64,000 nt of DNA from contig CP126191.1 of assembly GCA_030272155.1 (NCBI GenBank), positions 4,734,501 through 4,798,500 on the forward strand. Direction: 5' to 3'. Within the stretch, counting starts at the first letter, position 1, and every line of letters starts with the position of its first letter. The DNA is from Tetradesmus obliquus (taxonomy: Eukaryota; Chlorophyta; Chlorophyceae; Sphaeropleales; Scenedesmaceae). The position numbers and the translations under genes were made by a program. Below, one piece after another: positions 47,718 to 61,000 of this stretch. Under the pieces are notes generated by a model. The model did not search any database. It was not told where the DNA came from and was given only the letters and a program-made list of their open reading frames with translations.

Positions 47718-49274
47718 CTACTGCTCCTCCAGCAGCTGCAGCGTGTGCAAGTCAAACTGCAGCTGCAGCCGCCTGCTGCTGGCGCGCCCGGGGTTGCCCG
47801 TCCACACGCGCATGGTGCCGGCCTCAAGGTCAAACAGCGCAGTGCACAGCGTGACCACGGCGGCGTCTGCTGTGTTGTTGCCGTGCCTGTAGATAGGGTA
47901 CTCTGGGTCCGCAGTGTCGCCCAGCATGCCCAGCAGCTCTGCGGCATCCCTGGGGGCCTGAGCAGTGAGTGTGTGCATGCGACCAGCAGCGCAGCAGCAG
48001 CAGCAGCAGCATCCTGTCAGCTGCGCGTGCCATGGTGTTGGCAGCGACATACTCCGCATGCATAGCAGCTCGCACACAGTCCTTCAACTCGGCAGCTGCC
48101 ACAGCAACTGTTGCAGTGGCTGCGCGCAGACCAAACATGTTGGCAGCAGAGCAGATGACAGCGGCGGGCGCTCTCATCTATGTGAGGGGTTATTCACGCC
48201 GCACCCCGTGGTGGCAGCATGCCACAGCAACACACATGCCTTCAGCTTCCAAAGCGCTGAGCCTCTAGAATCTGACAACACGTGCGATCTGCAGCACAAA
48301 GCAAGTAATGAGCCTGCTGAGTACATGCATGCATGCGGAAACGCCAGCACTGTGGCACACATCGCTGCGCACCTGCAGCTGCAGCGCGCGCGCCTCCCTG
48401 TGGAAGCTGCTGGCGTCGATGCGCTGCCGCAGCACCAGGTGCTTGAACATGTTGGCATGGAAGTAGAAGGAGCCGCGCGCCACCTCCAGCACGCTGCTGG
48501 CCCCGCCAGGGCCCACCTCCACGTTGAGCAGCAGCCTGCTGTTCAGGTCAAACAGGTTGTAGCTGTGCCCCACGGCCTGCAATGCAGCAGCCATGTAGGG
48601 GGGGTAGGGTTTGACACATGTGTGTGTAGGTGTTCTGAATGGTTCAACAAGGTACATAAACAACTGAAGCACCTCTGCTAGGGCATGGTCTGCAGCTGCT
48701 TACCTGTGATGAACGCACGTGGCATGTGCCAGTAGCGGGCTGGAAGTGGTTTGTGCAGTGGCATGTGTGCATGCGCGAGTCAGGCAATAACGCACATACA
48801 GCAACATGCAAGGCGGCACCTGCCACAACACAGGCATAGCGTACACAACTGCAGTACACTCAGTCGCGAAATGCAGCTCAGCACACCACCCTCACCTGGC
48901 CTGGACGTGAGATGATGGTCAGAGCCTCATCGATGCTGCGCGCCTGCAGCAGCTGCCGCGACACAAAGTTGCGGGAGAAGCCCGGCATGAGCGGCGCTGC
49001 AGGGAACACTGCGTTCAAGCTGAACCCTATGCCTGCGCTGTTGAAGCCAAAGCCAGAGCTGGCAAGCTCTCCTGCATATACAAAGCCCAGCCAAGACAGC
49101 TTGTCGTCGTTGCTGCTGCTGTTACGTGTGCGCTGCCTGCTGGGTTGATCTGCAGTTGCTGAGGGGGGCAAGTCTCCTGCTGTAGATATCTGCAGCTCCA
49201 AATGTCCAGAGTTGCGCTGCTGGCCCTCCCTGCTAGACATCTGCTGGTGCGCTGCCTGGCGATGCATCAAGCGC

Positions 49275-49305
<31 letters not shown>

Positions 49306-50513
49306 TGCGGCGTCTGGCAGCGCTGGCGGCTGCTGGCAAGCTGGCATCAGCATTGTAGCGGACAAAGTAGATGCGGCCTATTGTATCTCTGGTCATATCT
49401 TCATTGTGCCCAATTAGGGTGGTGGCTGGGGGCTGTGCGCCCTCACTGGGTGCTGGGTGCCGCGGTGGCCCATGTGGCGCTGGCAGCGACAGCAGCACGT
49501 CGCTGCAGGAGTCCTCATGCTGCTGCTGGTGTGGCTGTGCAAGCGCCAGCAGCTCTTGGCGCATGTTTGCCATGAGCACCTGTGCACAATTCCAACAGCA
49601 GCAGGCGTGGCGACTTCTGCACAGCTGCTGCAATGCGCTCATGGTGCAGCAGGCTGCAGCATCCACATGCAGAGTACTATGGTGTACTTGGCGCTTGCTG
49701 CTGTTGCAAAGTCCTGACAGATGCTACTGCACATGCGCATGCATGCAACCTATACACCTGCATAAGGTGCAGCTGCCGTACCCTATGGCAAGCTTGCGGC
49801 TGCATGATTATGCTTTGCTGACGCTGCACACCTGTTCGAAGGGCACCCCAGCACCATCCGCCAGGCCCCTGAGCTCCGTGATGTACTCCGGGTAGTGTGC
49901 TGTGTGCAGCTGCAGCATGGTGTCTACTGCTCGCCGCCCGTCTGGCGTTGCTGCGAATGCGATGCATTCCTGCAAGCCTTTGCTAGCTGCAAACACAACA
50001 TGCAGCAAAGCAGCATGATCCATGCAAGCCATGGCACGGCTTGGTTGACACGCCAGTTGGGCATAGCTGCAGTGCCTCGCAACTCACATGTCGAGCAACT
50101 GCTCTGCTCTGTTTGGATGCTGTGCAACATATGCATGACGCAGATTGGCACTGTTCACATCTTGCAATGCAGTGTTTTAGGGGCAGCACCTGCAAGTTAT
50201 GATGCTCTGCACAACTTAAAGGTATTCTTGGAGCCGCAATGCAGCCAACGGTCTACTCACCTTTGAACCTTTCCTGTATCAGCTGCCTTGTCGCAAGGCC
50301 GATGGCTGTCCCTATGCTGTAGCTGCTGTTGCTGCTGCTGCTGCCACTGCTGCTGCATCCCACGTCCACCAGAGGGATGTCACGTTTGTACGTCAACGTA
50401 GTTTTGCAAGGTGAGGCGTAACAACTTGTAAGCAGCAATGTCAAGGCCAGTGGCAGCATACGAGCTGCGGACATGCGCAAGAGGACAACAGCAGCATTGT
50501 GCGGGTATCTCAT
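47718..50513 (-). CDS. Secreted C45 acyl-CoA:6-APA acyltransferase-like Ntn hydrolase
   Basis: Family includes fungal isopenicillin-N acyltransferase and insect Tan; members are autocleaving N-terminal-nucleophile amide hydrolases or acyltransferases. Exons (minus): 50513-50261, 49986-49832, 49579-48896, 48576-48373, 47957-47718; phases agree, 511 residues. A signal peptide lies near residues 14-33 (MLPLALTLLLTSCYA); a second ATG at 50474 fits it better. Family features: GTAIGLATRQLIQERF, YITELRGLADGAGVPFEQV, the predicted nucleophile Cys161 (DSCSDVLL), GHNED, GFNSAGIGFSLNAVFP, GHSYNLFDL and a C-terminal block with YPIYRHG and TNPGR-like WTGNPGR. A Ser/Gln/Arg-rich insert of about 85 residues follows the YFVRYNAD strand. 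Substrate unknown. The residue before Cys161 is Ser rather than the Gly seen at the fungal cleavage site. Confidence 0.85.
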
Positions 50514-50783
50514 GTGTCAGCTGCCTTAGATCGCACTTCAAGGTAGACATTAGCAAGAATGTTGAGTCAGCACCTCTAGTTTTGCCGTCATTGACCGCGA
50601 TCCTGGCCACAGCGTGCAGTCAAACCACTCACCACGAGGGTTTTGAAACAAGCAAGTAGACGGAGTCAAGCTGTCGATCCACCATATATAACTATAACGA
50701 GCGCTTTACGACGTTGTTTACCGCGGCAGAAGCGTCCGATCACCGCGACATATGGAGACCTGACGGAAACCTGGCCCAGCAAG
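50514..50783. promoter_or_regulatory. Compact divergent promoter
   Basis: Only 270 bp separate the ATG of the C45 hydrolase (minus) from that of the fibrocystin-L-like gene (plus). A TATATA-containing stretch lies at about 50685 (CCATATATAACTATAACG), about 100 bp before the plus-strand ATG. Confidence 0.6.
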
Positions 50784-51985
50784 ATGCGTCGGGCTGCTGT
50801 GCTCGTGTTGCTGCTGCTTACCACAGCAGCAACAGCTCAGGATGTAGTTATCAGCAGTATCAGCCCAGCGTTTGGTAGCATTGCTGGTGGGACAAGGTGA
50901 GCAACAGCACAGCAGCAGCCTGTTACTTTGCTCGAGGTGGGAAAGCCATTGTCGGTGAACCAAGGACAGCTGTGGCCTACGCAAGCCTTAAATGTGTTAC
51001 ACACCTACTTCTGCAACTCAGGGTGGCGATCGTTGGGTCTGGGTTCAGCAGAGACCGCTTCACAGGCGGCAACACTGTGTACTTTGGCAAGGGCGTCTGC
51101 ACAGTGTTGAATCACAAGACATCTGACACCCTGGTAAGCTCATAACGACTTGAAGAACATATGAAACCGTCTTGAATGTTCATTACCCCGTTTCACGTAG
51201 CAACAGAGCGTTATAGAGGCTGCACACTGCTAGCTGATACTGTTGTCCTGCGAGGATTGCCTTGCTTGCAATAGAATTGGATCTTCTGCCGCAGTTCCAC
51301 CACTTCAGGTGTTGACACCATGTTGAGAGCTGCACTATTGTACGGGTTGTTTGTATTTGCAGATCACATGTGTAACAAGTGCAGCAGTGGCAGCTGGGCC
51401 AGTGGCTGTCACTGTTGTCGTGGATGGCGCCGCGACAGCCACCAGCTGCTGCTATACTTACAGTGCAGACTATACGCCAGGTGAGCCACCTGCAGTGCCA
51501 GGCGCACGTCTAGTGTGAGACAAATCTGTGCAAGCAGAGTGTGCGTGCTCTCAAGCCAGCAGCCTGATCCAGCAGTGGTGGCAGCAGCATCCAGGCCCCA
51601 CGCCAATTGCAGTGCCGGCACAGTTCATCACGTGCTTGCCGCACACTCATTTCATGGACACTGCTTCTCCTGCATGTCACTGAGACACCTACAAATCTGA
51701 ACGGGTTGCTGTGCACGCAGTCCTGCAAACCCTGTGGCCTCAGGCTGGCCCAGCAGGCAGCACAGCCTCCCTGTTTGGCTACAGCACCTGGCTGCTGGAC
51801 CAGGACTGCTCCAGCTCCCTGGAGTTTGCTGAAGGCAGCCCTCCCAGCTGCATCGGCAGCGTCATGTTCAATGGCTGGCTGTGCAGCACTGCAGGGCCGG
51901 ATGCATGGGCCAGGGCCAGCTATGCGCGCTTCAACTGGGCTTGGATGTTCAGGCTGAACTGCAGCATGCCCAGTCCCAGCATGGT

Positions 51986-52038
<53 letters not shown>

Positions 52039-55000
52039 AGGATGCGGCAGCAAGGCAGGGCAATTGATGGCAGGAACATATGCTGCGTGCAGTTTTGAGG
52101 ATGCAGCTTGCCTTGCAAACGTGCTTTTCATGAGACTGCACAGCGAAAAAAAGAGGAGGTTGTGTGCAGCAGCTGAGGCCATCTTTACCGCAAAAGCAGC
52201 CACACTGAGTCGTACTCACGCTGCTGAGCACTGTGCCGGCTGCTGCATAACTGCAGGGTGACCCTCAAGTGGGTGTTGGCGTGGCAGGCAACACAAACGT
52301 GTCGCTCTCATTTGAAGGCCGCACCGCTGGAGGCCTTGCCGCATCACGCCGTGCATCCTTCCTGGCTGCACCAGGCAAGGCGCCGCGCCAGTTCCAGGTG
52401 TACCCTGTGGTGCAATCTCTGCGGCCGGCAAATGGCTCAGTGGCAGGCGGCACACTTGTTACAATTGCTGGCCGAGGTTTCCCAAGCTTCAGCATGCCTG
52501 GAAACAATGCCATCACGCAGCTGCTGGTGGGAGGAGTGCCGTGCCAAGTTGTGGCCAGCAACTTCTCAAGCATCACTTGCAGGACGCAGCCGCAGCCCAG
52601 CGCACCTCAGCCGGCAGTGATGGCATGCAGTGCGAATGGCACTGTGGCTGCTGCATCTAACGACACCAGCAACAGCACTGCTGCCGGCAACACGACAAGC
52701 AGCAGCAACAGCAGCAGCAGCACGGGCGGACAGTCATGTTTCAGTGGGTCTATTGGCAGCCTCTTCCCTGGCATGAGAGGAGTGATGTACGAACAGTTCA
52801 ACAGGTATGGCATTGAGTGCTGCCACACTGCAGCAAATCATGCAATCATAAGAAAAGCCAGCAGCTATACTTGTATGCCACCTGCAGTATGGTTGTCTGC
52901 ATGCCAACTTTTTGTAAGATCATCTTTGCTCATTGCAAGTTCAGAACCTGGCATGCTGGCTGATCATTGGGCTGTGGGTGCCGTTGCTTGCAGGACTGTT
53001 GGCTACAGCCAGCTGGGTGAGGTTCTGCAGAACTGGACGCTGAACTTCACAGCAGGGGACGCGTCAGCAGTGCTGGGTGCCGCATGGGAGAGCCCCACCA
53101 TTGAGGCTGTGAGCTTCTGCACACGCAGCAGGGCCTTCTTCACCGCAGTCAACCCAGGTAGGACTGCTGGGTTGTGTCTGCGTAGCCTCTTGCAAAAGAA
53201 GGGATGCAGGGTTGTGTCTGTGCAGCCTCTTGAAGCAGCAACCAGTGTTTTAGACACGTGCAAGACAAGCGCAGCGTCCATGTTTGTGTCAGCAAGGCTT
53301 GTGGCCAGGGGGTGCTATTGGAGTGCAATGGAGCTGCGGACTGGTGCAAGCCATATGACAAAACACAGCAAAGGAAAGCAAATTGCAGTTGCACCACAGT
53401 AGTAACGTCCTGCAAGACTAGTAGCAATACCCACCCGTCTTCATGGTATCTGTCCTTGCCGCACGCTCGCCTGCAGGCAACCACAGCTTCTGGGTGGTGG
53501 CTGATGACTTTGCCAGACTGCGCGCCACCTTTGCTGATGTGAGTAACGCCAGCCGCTGGCCTTGCTCAACTGCATACTGACATAGCATGCACCGGTGTAC
53601 GTGTGATGGCACAATCGCCAAAGAACTTATACTTTGCCACAACCAGCACACTGTTGCTTATGTGCAAGCAGTGGCAACTCGTCTTGCCTTGGTAAGGGCC
53701 GCTGAGACGCTCTCCTGCAGTCGTCAACGCTCCTCTACTGGTCTATTGTTTTGCCCTGCAGGGCAGCAGCATCTGGCTGGTCAACGTCACCAGCTATACC
53801 GGGGGCATGAACGAGTGGGCTGCCTCGCCCAGCCAGCGCAGCAGGCCGGTGCTGCTGGCTGCAGGGGAGGCGCTGCTGCTGGAGGCGGTGCACTGCCAGA
53901 GCCCCAGCGGGCCCTCACGCCTGCAGGTGATGGGCAGAAGCAGGCTTCGCTACGTTTGCAGTAGCACTGTACTGCATGCCCTGCTGCGTGTATGGCATAC
54001 CATGACTGCTGCTCAAGTGCTGCCAGCACTTGCAGCATGCAGCTGCTCTTTTAGATGAGCAGCTGTCGCTCTGAGTTGCTTGCCCGCCACCTCCAGTGTG
54101 GGCTGCAATTTAGTGCCACAAACTCGCACAGCCTCTGCTTGGTGGATGCCTGTAGTGACCTGCTGCATGCGCTGCACATGTCCTGCAGGTTGGTGTCACT
54201 GTACCCAATGCACAGGCCGAGTGGAGCTCCACACCAGAAGTGCAGCGCGTCACAGTGCGGCACAGCCTCTTCGGCCAGCAGCGCCTTCTCACCCTGCTGG
54301 CTCCTGCAGGAAATGACAGCGTTATTAACATCACACTGGCTGCAGCAGATCCGGCAGTGCTGCGGCACCCAAACCTTGGACTGAATGTAACAGTCAATGG
54401 CAGCAGCCTGTCATCACAGGTGGCTGTTGCCGATGGGCAGCAGGGCGCAGATGTGTTGGCACGGCTGCTGAGGCAGGCGCTGAAGCTGAGCAGCAGTTTG
54501 GCTCTGGGTGTGGAGTGGAGCGCAGCAGCAGATGGCCATTCGGTTACATACCAGGTGGCAGCAGCAGGCTCCACCAACATCATCCTGGTGAGCAGTTGAA
54601 AACATGTTTTGGTGCTGTGTTGCACATCTCAATATGAGCATTGCAAGTGCATTCAGTGCTCCCGCCTGCTCTGTGTGTACCATGCTGGCGCATGCCCTCG
54701 ACAAGTGGTAGACTTTGGTGGCAGATGCAATGCTTACTACCAGTAGTACTGCTGTGTAAGCCCCTCACCCTCGTTGTGTTGTGCCGCATCTTCACTGCAG
54801 CTCTCCAGCATCACTGTCAGCGCCAAAGTTGCCGCCATTGCTCCAGTTACCGCCGTCCCTGGCACATGCCCAAATGCCACCTGCGCATTCTCCACCCCTG
54901 TCTGGGTGCTCAGCAACTTATCAAGTCCTGACAACAACACAAGCGGCAGCGTATACTATGCCACTTACCCTCAAGTGCCTATCTTCAGCAGCGTGTGCAG

Positions 55001-58000
55001 TCAATTCTTGCCTGCTGCTGCCGTGGACGCATCAGCTCCAACCTTGGACGGCATTACGGTGGCAGTGGTGCCAGTGACTGTGCCAGGGGTGGATCTGCGT
55101 GCTGTGCAGCTGAGCATCTGGGGCTCTGATCCCTTCAATGTGACACAGCTGCCCTGGAATGCCTCAGCAGCTGCTGTCGCAGCTGCAGTGGATCTTGCTA
55201 CTGGCTTTAGACCCACTGTCACGCAGAGGAGGTGAGTTGACAGTGCTTGATGAGCCATGGCAGCAGCATACAGCATTACAGATGCTGACATCTGCTTTTA
55301 CTGTTATGTTGTTGTGCCGCTGCAATTCACCCTCTGAATAAATCTTTGAGCTGGACTCTACAGCCACGCACTCACCTGTTGGTCGTGGCATTCTTTTGCA
55401 CCTGCTGCAGTGTCCGAGTCGGTGCCAGGACAGGACTCCAATGGTAAGCATGCTTGCTTTCTGCAGCTGAGCAACTACGGTGTGCTGACCATTCAAACCA
55501 TGGTGTGGCGAGGAGCCATAATACAGCTGCCTAGAACACTGCGCTTCCAGCTGGAGTAGATGTGTTGTGTGACTTCTCCAACAGTTACCACAAGTAATGC
55601 TAATATGGCACAGCACCGTGCATCATGTGCAACATGCCACCCCTGTGGTACCCAGCAGCCTACCTACAGGCATCACCTGACACCACACTGTGTGCGCTGT
55701 AGGGTGCTGGACTACTCATGGCGGCTGAGCAACAACACCCTGCCCGTCAACACAGCATTGCAGCCGGCAGACACAAGTGCTGGCGCATCCCAGCTGCCTG
55801 ATGGTGCTTCCCTCACCCTGCAGCTCTTCCGTAATGCCAGCCAGCCATTCGGCGGCACCTTCACTTTATCCCTTGGCAGTTTCTGCGATGCTGTAACAGT
55901 ACAGGTTGGTGAGAGTGAAGACAGTTTTCGGGCAAAGATAAACTCCCTGCCAGGCGTTGCCGGCGCACTTGCAGCCGATGGGGTGGAAGTGCAGCGGGCA
56001 GTGGATGAGAATGCGCGGTTTACATACACAGTGACCTTCTCGAGCCTGGCTGGTGACCTTCCCGAGCTGCGCGTGGTGGACAGCAGCAACGTCACAGGCA
56101 GCCAGCCGTCAGTTGCTGTCACCACCCTGCAAAATGGCAGCACTGATGCTTTCTACGGGCCGATCCCAGGGGAGATGCTGCGGGTGCCTGTCACATACAA
56201 CAACACCGTGCAGCTGGAAGTGAACGGAGTGGCAGCGGCATGTGGCAGCACGTATGAGACGACCCTGTCGCTGCCGCCAGGGTCAGCTGCTGATGCAGCA
56301 GTGTGTGGGTTCAGCCACAGCATTGCTGCCACGCCTGCTGTCACAAGGGTGGTGCCCACTGTCCCCATCAACGCCAGCAACCTTGTGGTGAGTCACGCCA
56401 TGAAGCAGTGTGTCACATACGCTGACAGCACATGCTGCTGGCCGTCTGCGTGCACATTGCCAAGCTGCAGCTTTGTCCAGCTGCAAGTTGCTGTTTCTGC
56501 CTTGTGCTGTGGTCTGCTGGCTTCTGTGGTAGTCTCAGCCGTCTACTAACTTAGTGCTGCGCTGCACGCTGCGCTGCACTGTACTGTGCTGTACTGCTGC
56601 CAGCCCGTTGTAATTGATGGCACGTTGTTCAGCACAGTGGGCAAGGACAACACTGTGTTCCTGGGCCCCTCACCATGCAGCAATGTGGCAATCAGGGCAA
56701 CATCAGGGCAGTACGCCACACAGCTGGGGTGCTCCATCACGGCAGAAACCACCACTGGCGTGCGGCAGGTGAGCAGCAATTGGTGTAGGATCAACGCGCT
56801 GCTTGCTTCGAGCAACATGGCAGACATCTGTAAACTGTCATTTTACACCTGACTGTGGAGGCAGATACCTTTCTCCTGGCACAGCTTGCACGTTGTGTAT
56901 ATATACAGACATGCACGCGCAGGAAGCTGCACAATCAGCAGCGCATGTGAGCAAGATGCTGCCCCTTGCTGCTGCAGGTGTTGGTCACTGTTGCTGGCAG
57001 GGGCCTGGCAGCGGGCAACTTCACTGTGAGCCTGAAGACGCTGCTGCTGGTTAGCAGGAGCCCCGCCAGCAGCACACTCAGCGCTGCAGGCATCACCGTG
57101 TTCACCATCAACGGGCGCGGCTTTGACACGGCCCGCTGCAGTCGCAACTGGGTGTGGGTGGGCGGCGTGCAGTGCGCAGTGCTCTCCTGCAGCACCAAGC
57201 AGCTGACAGTCTGGTACCCAGGTATGCGATTTTAGCAAGGCTGACGTACCAGCAATTACCAGCAGACTGTGAATGCCCCACATGCTCGATAGCTCCATGA
57301 TGCTTTAAGCAAACAAGCGCTCTGCTGCATTATGCCACGTCTGTGTTGGTGATGATCTGCAGGTGGAGTGGAGGATGCAGCAGCTGCCGTGCGCGTGTCT
57401 GTGCAGTCAGACGATGGCAGCTTTGACCCTGCCACCTCAACAGCAGATGCGCTGTGGACCGTTCCTGTGGCAGCAGCAGGCAGCAGCGGCTGCCGGGTTG
57501 CAGCGCTGCAGTCAGACCCAGTACTGCCTGTGGGAGGTGAGCAGCCGCCAGGTGTTGCAACTTGCGTTGTGACACCGGTATTTAACCATCCACCCATTGA
57601 CGGTGGTGTTATAAACTGTGACTTCCCTCTCAAGCCCTTGCCTGTAGCTTAGCCAGCATGCGCAATGTTGTGCTTACCTCAGGGCCTTGAATCTGTGCGT
57701 GTGGCCCTCTTTGTCTCGCCGCGTCATTCTGCATGGTTGCTGCCTCTATGTGCTGTGCTGCAGGTGCTGAGGTGGTGTTCTCAGTGGAGGGCTTTGACAC
57801 CAGCAGCATCAGCCAATGGAAGGTGCAGCTGCTGCCAGCAGCTGACCTCAGCAGCACCAACATGACCGACCCTGCCTTCTCATCCAGCATCAGCAGCAGT
57901 ATGGCCTCCGGCATCACCTGCAGCAGCCTGTCTGCTCAGGATGCCAGCACTGCTGTCTGCAAGCTGCGCGTGGTGCCGCCTGGCACATACTGGCTAGCTG

Positions 58001-61000
58001 TCTCCTACATGGGGGCATCGCTCATCCTGCAGCCAAACATGTCAGCACCTGACAGCAGCATGCAGCGGGGCCTGTTAAAATCGCGCTTTGGAGTGCGCAG
58101 CGTCACCCCGCAGATGGGCAGCATTGGAGGCGGCAGCCTGCTGAGCATTGCTGGCCAAGGATTTGACGCCTTGGATCTGTCAACAGCTGTGGTGGTGATA
58201 TCGGTGCCTGTCAGCACCACATTCTTGAACGGGGTGATCCTGTGCGACGTGGCGAGTATCAGCAGCAGTGGGGATGTGCTTACGTGCAGGACGCGCGCAC
58301 ATCTGGCTACTGATGCCAGCAGCGATGATGCAATGATGCAACATGATCACTTTTATGAAGCAGGCACCTGCTTTGGTGGCCGCTTTTGTGCACTGCTGCT
58401 ATCTGATGCGGTGTCACCCGGACACTGATCCTGAGGTCCTTCTGTCCTCTCAGGCTATTGCTCAAGCTATTGATGATGCTGATGAGTTTTTTTCTGCGTT
58501 GTCGTCTGACGGTTTGGACGATGATGAGTTGTTCTTCGATGTTTCCTCCCCCTATGAGCCTCTCGTTGGCTCCTGACTGGGGTTCCCACTCCTCGTTGAG
58601 TGGAGCATGTAATGTAATGTAATGTAATGCAATGGGCTTTAGGCTGGAGGCACGCGACACAGAGCCAGGGTAAGTGTTCTTGTAATGGCAGCTGACGGAG
58701 GCGGCATGCGTTGTGGTTCACATGCTAATGAAGCACATGCGAAGAGCAGTTGTGACCCTAGTATGCGGCCCCCTCAAAGAGCAGGTGTGCGGGCACCTTC
58801 GGCTGCTCTGTAGTTGCATTGTGTTACTGGGCTATTTGCGCTTCACCAGACCGAATTTCACCGCATTTGTTCTGTCCTTCTGGGGGTCATGGTGCCGCAC
58901 AGGTCAGTGCAGCTGCTGCTGTGCTCCGACATGCCCAGCAATGACGCCCTGAAGCTCTACTGCTGGGACGACCCGACACCACGCACAACCTGCTACGGCA
59001 CACAGCCTGGCGCATGCTCATTCAGTTATAGCTGGGCAGTCACGTCGCTTGTCACCTCTAGCAGCCCTGTTGCTGGTGTTGCTGGAGACACATTGCTGGT
59101 GACAGGCAGGGCGCTGGAAGACGTGACTGCTGTGTGGCTGCAGGCTAGCTGGGGCCGCCTGGCCTGCTCTGCGGTTCAGGTCACAGGCAGCAATGTAACA
59201 TGCACCATCCCTGAAGCGCCTGCAGGCAGCTACCAAGTGGTGCTGCAGAAGGCCAATGGCGAGCTTGGCGTGGATGCTGTGCCATCACAGCCTGCTCGCT
59301 TTGTGTACAGCCCAGTCATCACTGCTGTGCGCAGCAGCGGTGGTGCTGTGGCGGCTGGCTCCATGCAGGGCGGGGCACTGCTGCAGCTGACCAGCAGTGC
59401 AGCTGCCTTCAACACCACAGCCATAGACCAGAACAGGGTGAGCCACTGCAAGCTCTGTCAGGACGCTGCTGCACATAGCTTGGATGTATAATTGAGCCTT
59501 GTGGCTGGCCAGCTAATTGAGTTGACACAGCACCGCATGAAGTATTCCACCCCTGCAGTTCAGACTTGGCTGCTTTGTGCTTTTGTTGTGTGGTGTCTTG
59601 GTGCGCAGGTGCTTGTTGGTGGGTTGCCCTGTGAGGTCGATGCCGGCAGCGTGACAGCCACGCAGCTGGCCTGCAGGGCTCCCTCGCTTGCAGGGCAGCT
59701 GCTGGCTGAGTTCTGGCAGATGCCAGCTGGCACACGCGTCATACCCCAGGACTTTGGCTCGTACAGTAGGCCAGGTGAGTGTTGCAGCCGCCGTCGCTCC
59801 CGCACACAGATGCTACATTATAGGTCGTAGAGTCTGCACATAGAGCATGGTTGTAGACCTGACAGCTGAACACATATAAGGTGCTGCCGCTGCAGAACCC
59901 TCAGCGGCTGCGCAACCAGTTATCACCCCATGAATGTGCAACCTAAGTGTTAGGCTCAGCTTTGTGACGCAGTGTCGCTCATACTATAGCACTCTGCTGT
60001 GCTGCGTGCTGCAGATGCGCGCATGTTCCTGCCCCAGCTGGATGTCAGCTGGGGCGCGTCAGCGCCTGCCGGCATCTCCTCGGACTCCTTTGCTGGGCGC
60101 TTCAGGTTTGTGCTGCGGGTGCCTGCGGGCGGCAACCACAGCTTCACACTCAGCGTGGACGACCAGGTGAGGCACGCTGCTGCAGCGAAGGACCGGTGCA
60201 CTGCAGTAGACCAGTGAGGAGGGTATGCTTGTCACTACACTCCCAGCTGCAGGCTGCTGTGACTTACCAAATGCAATGTGCGCACAAGCAATTGCGCAGC
60301 CACCCTGTATCTGACAGTATCACTTCATGTCTTGGCGACTGAGGAAAGCACGATGCTGCTGTGCTGCTGTCCGCATGCTTGCTTGCTGGCCATGCCTGTG
60401 CTTTGTTATCCGATGACGCCAGGCGCGGCTGATCGTTGACGATCAGGTGCTGCTGGACAGTGTGGTGGGCTACACCGGCACTGCCAGCATGCTGCTGCAG
60501 CAGGGCTGGCATGACGTTGAGGTGCACTTCATGGAGTTTGACGGCGCAGCATCAATACGGCTGGCTGTCTCTGTTGATGGCGGGGTGAGCGGTTTGCTGC
60601 ATGGCTACCGCAGCGGCGCCTGCTGCGCTTGCTTTGCGCTGCTGTGCACTGCTAAACGAGGGTTTTCTCTGTCCGCTTGCGTTCGGTGTGATGGAAGTGG
60701 TTGTTCTTGGAAAGTTGTTAGCAAAGGTGCTGGTAAGTGTAGGCCTACAAGTTATGGTGCCTGGTGACTTTTGCCACCTGAAGAGAGTGTCAGCATACAA
60801 GTGCTTAACGAGCGCAGTGCTGCAGTCCTGCCTGCTGGCAGATACTCTAGACCACAGGTGCAGCAGCCCCAAACACTCACCCAGAATATGTTGCGGCTGT
60901 GCTGCTCTGTCCTGCTGTGCCTTGCAGCCCAGCATAACCATCCCGCAAAGTCAAATCTACCTGGCACGCCCGGGCAGCATGGTCCCTGTTCAAGCCTTGA

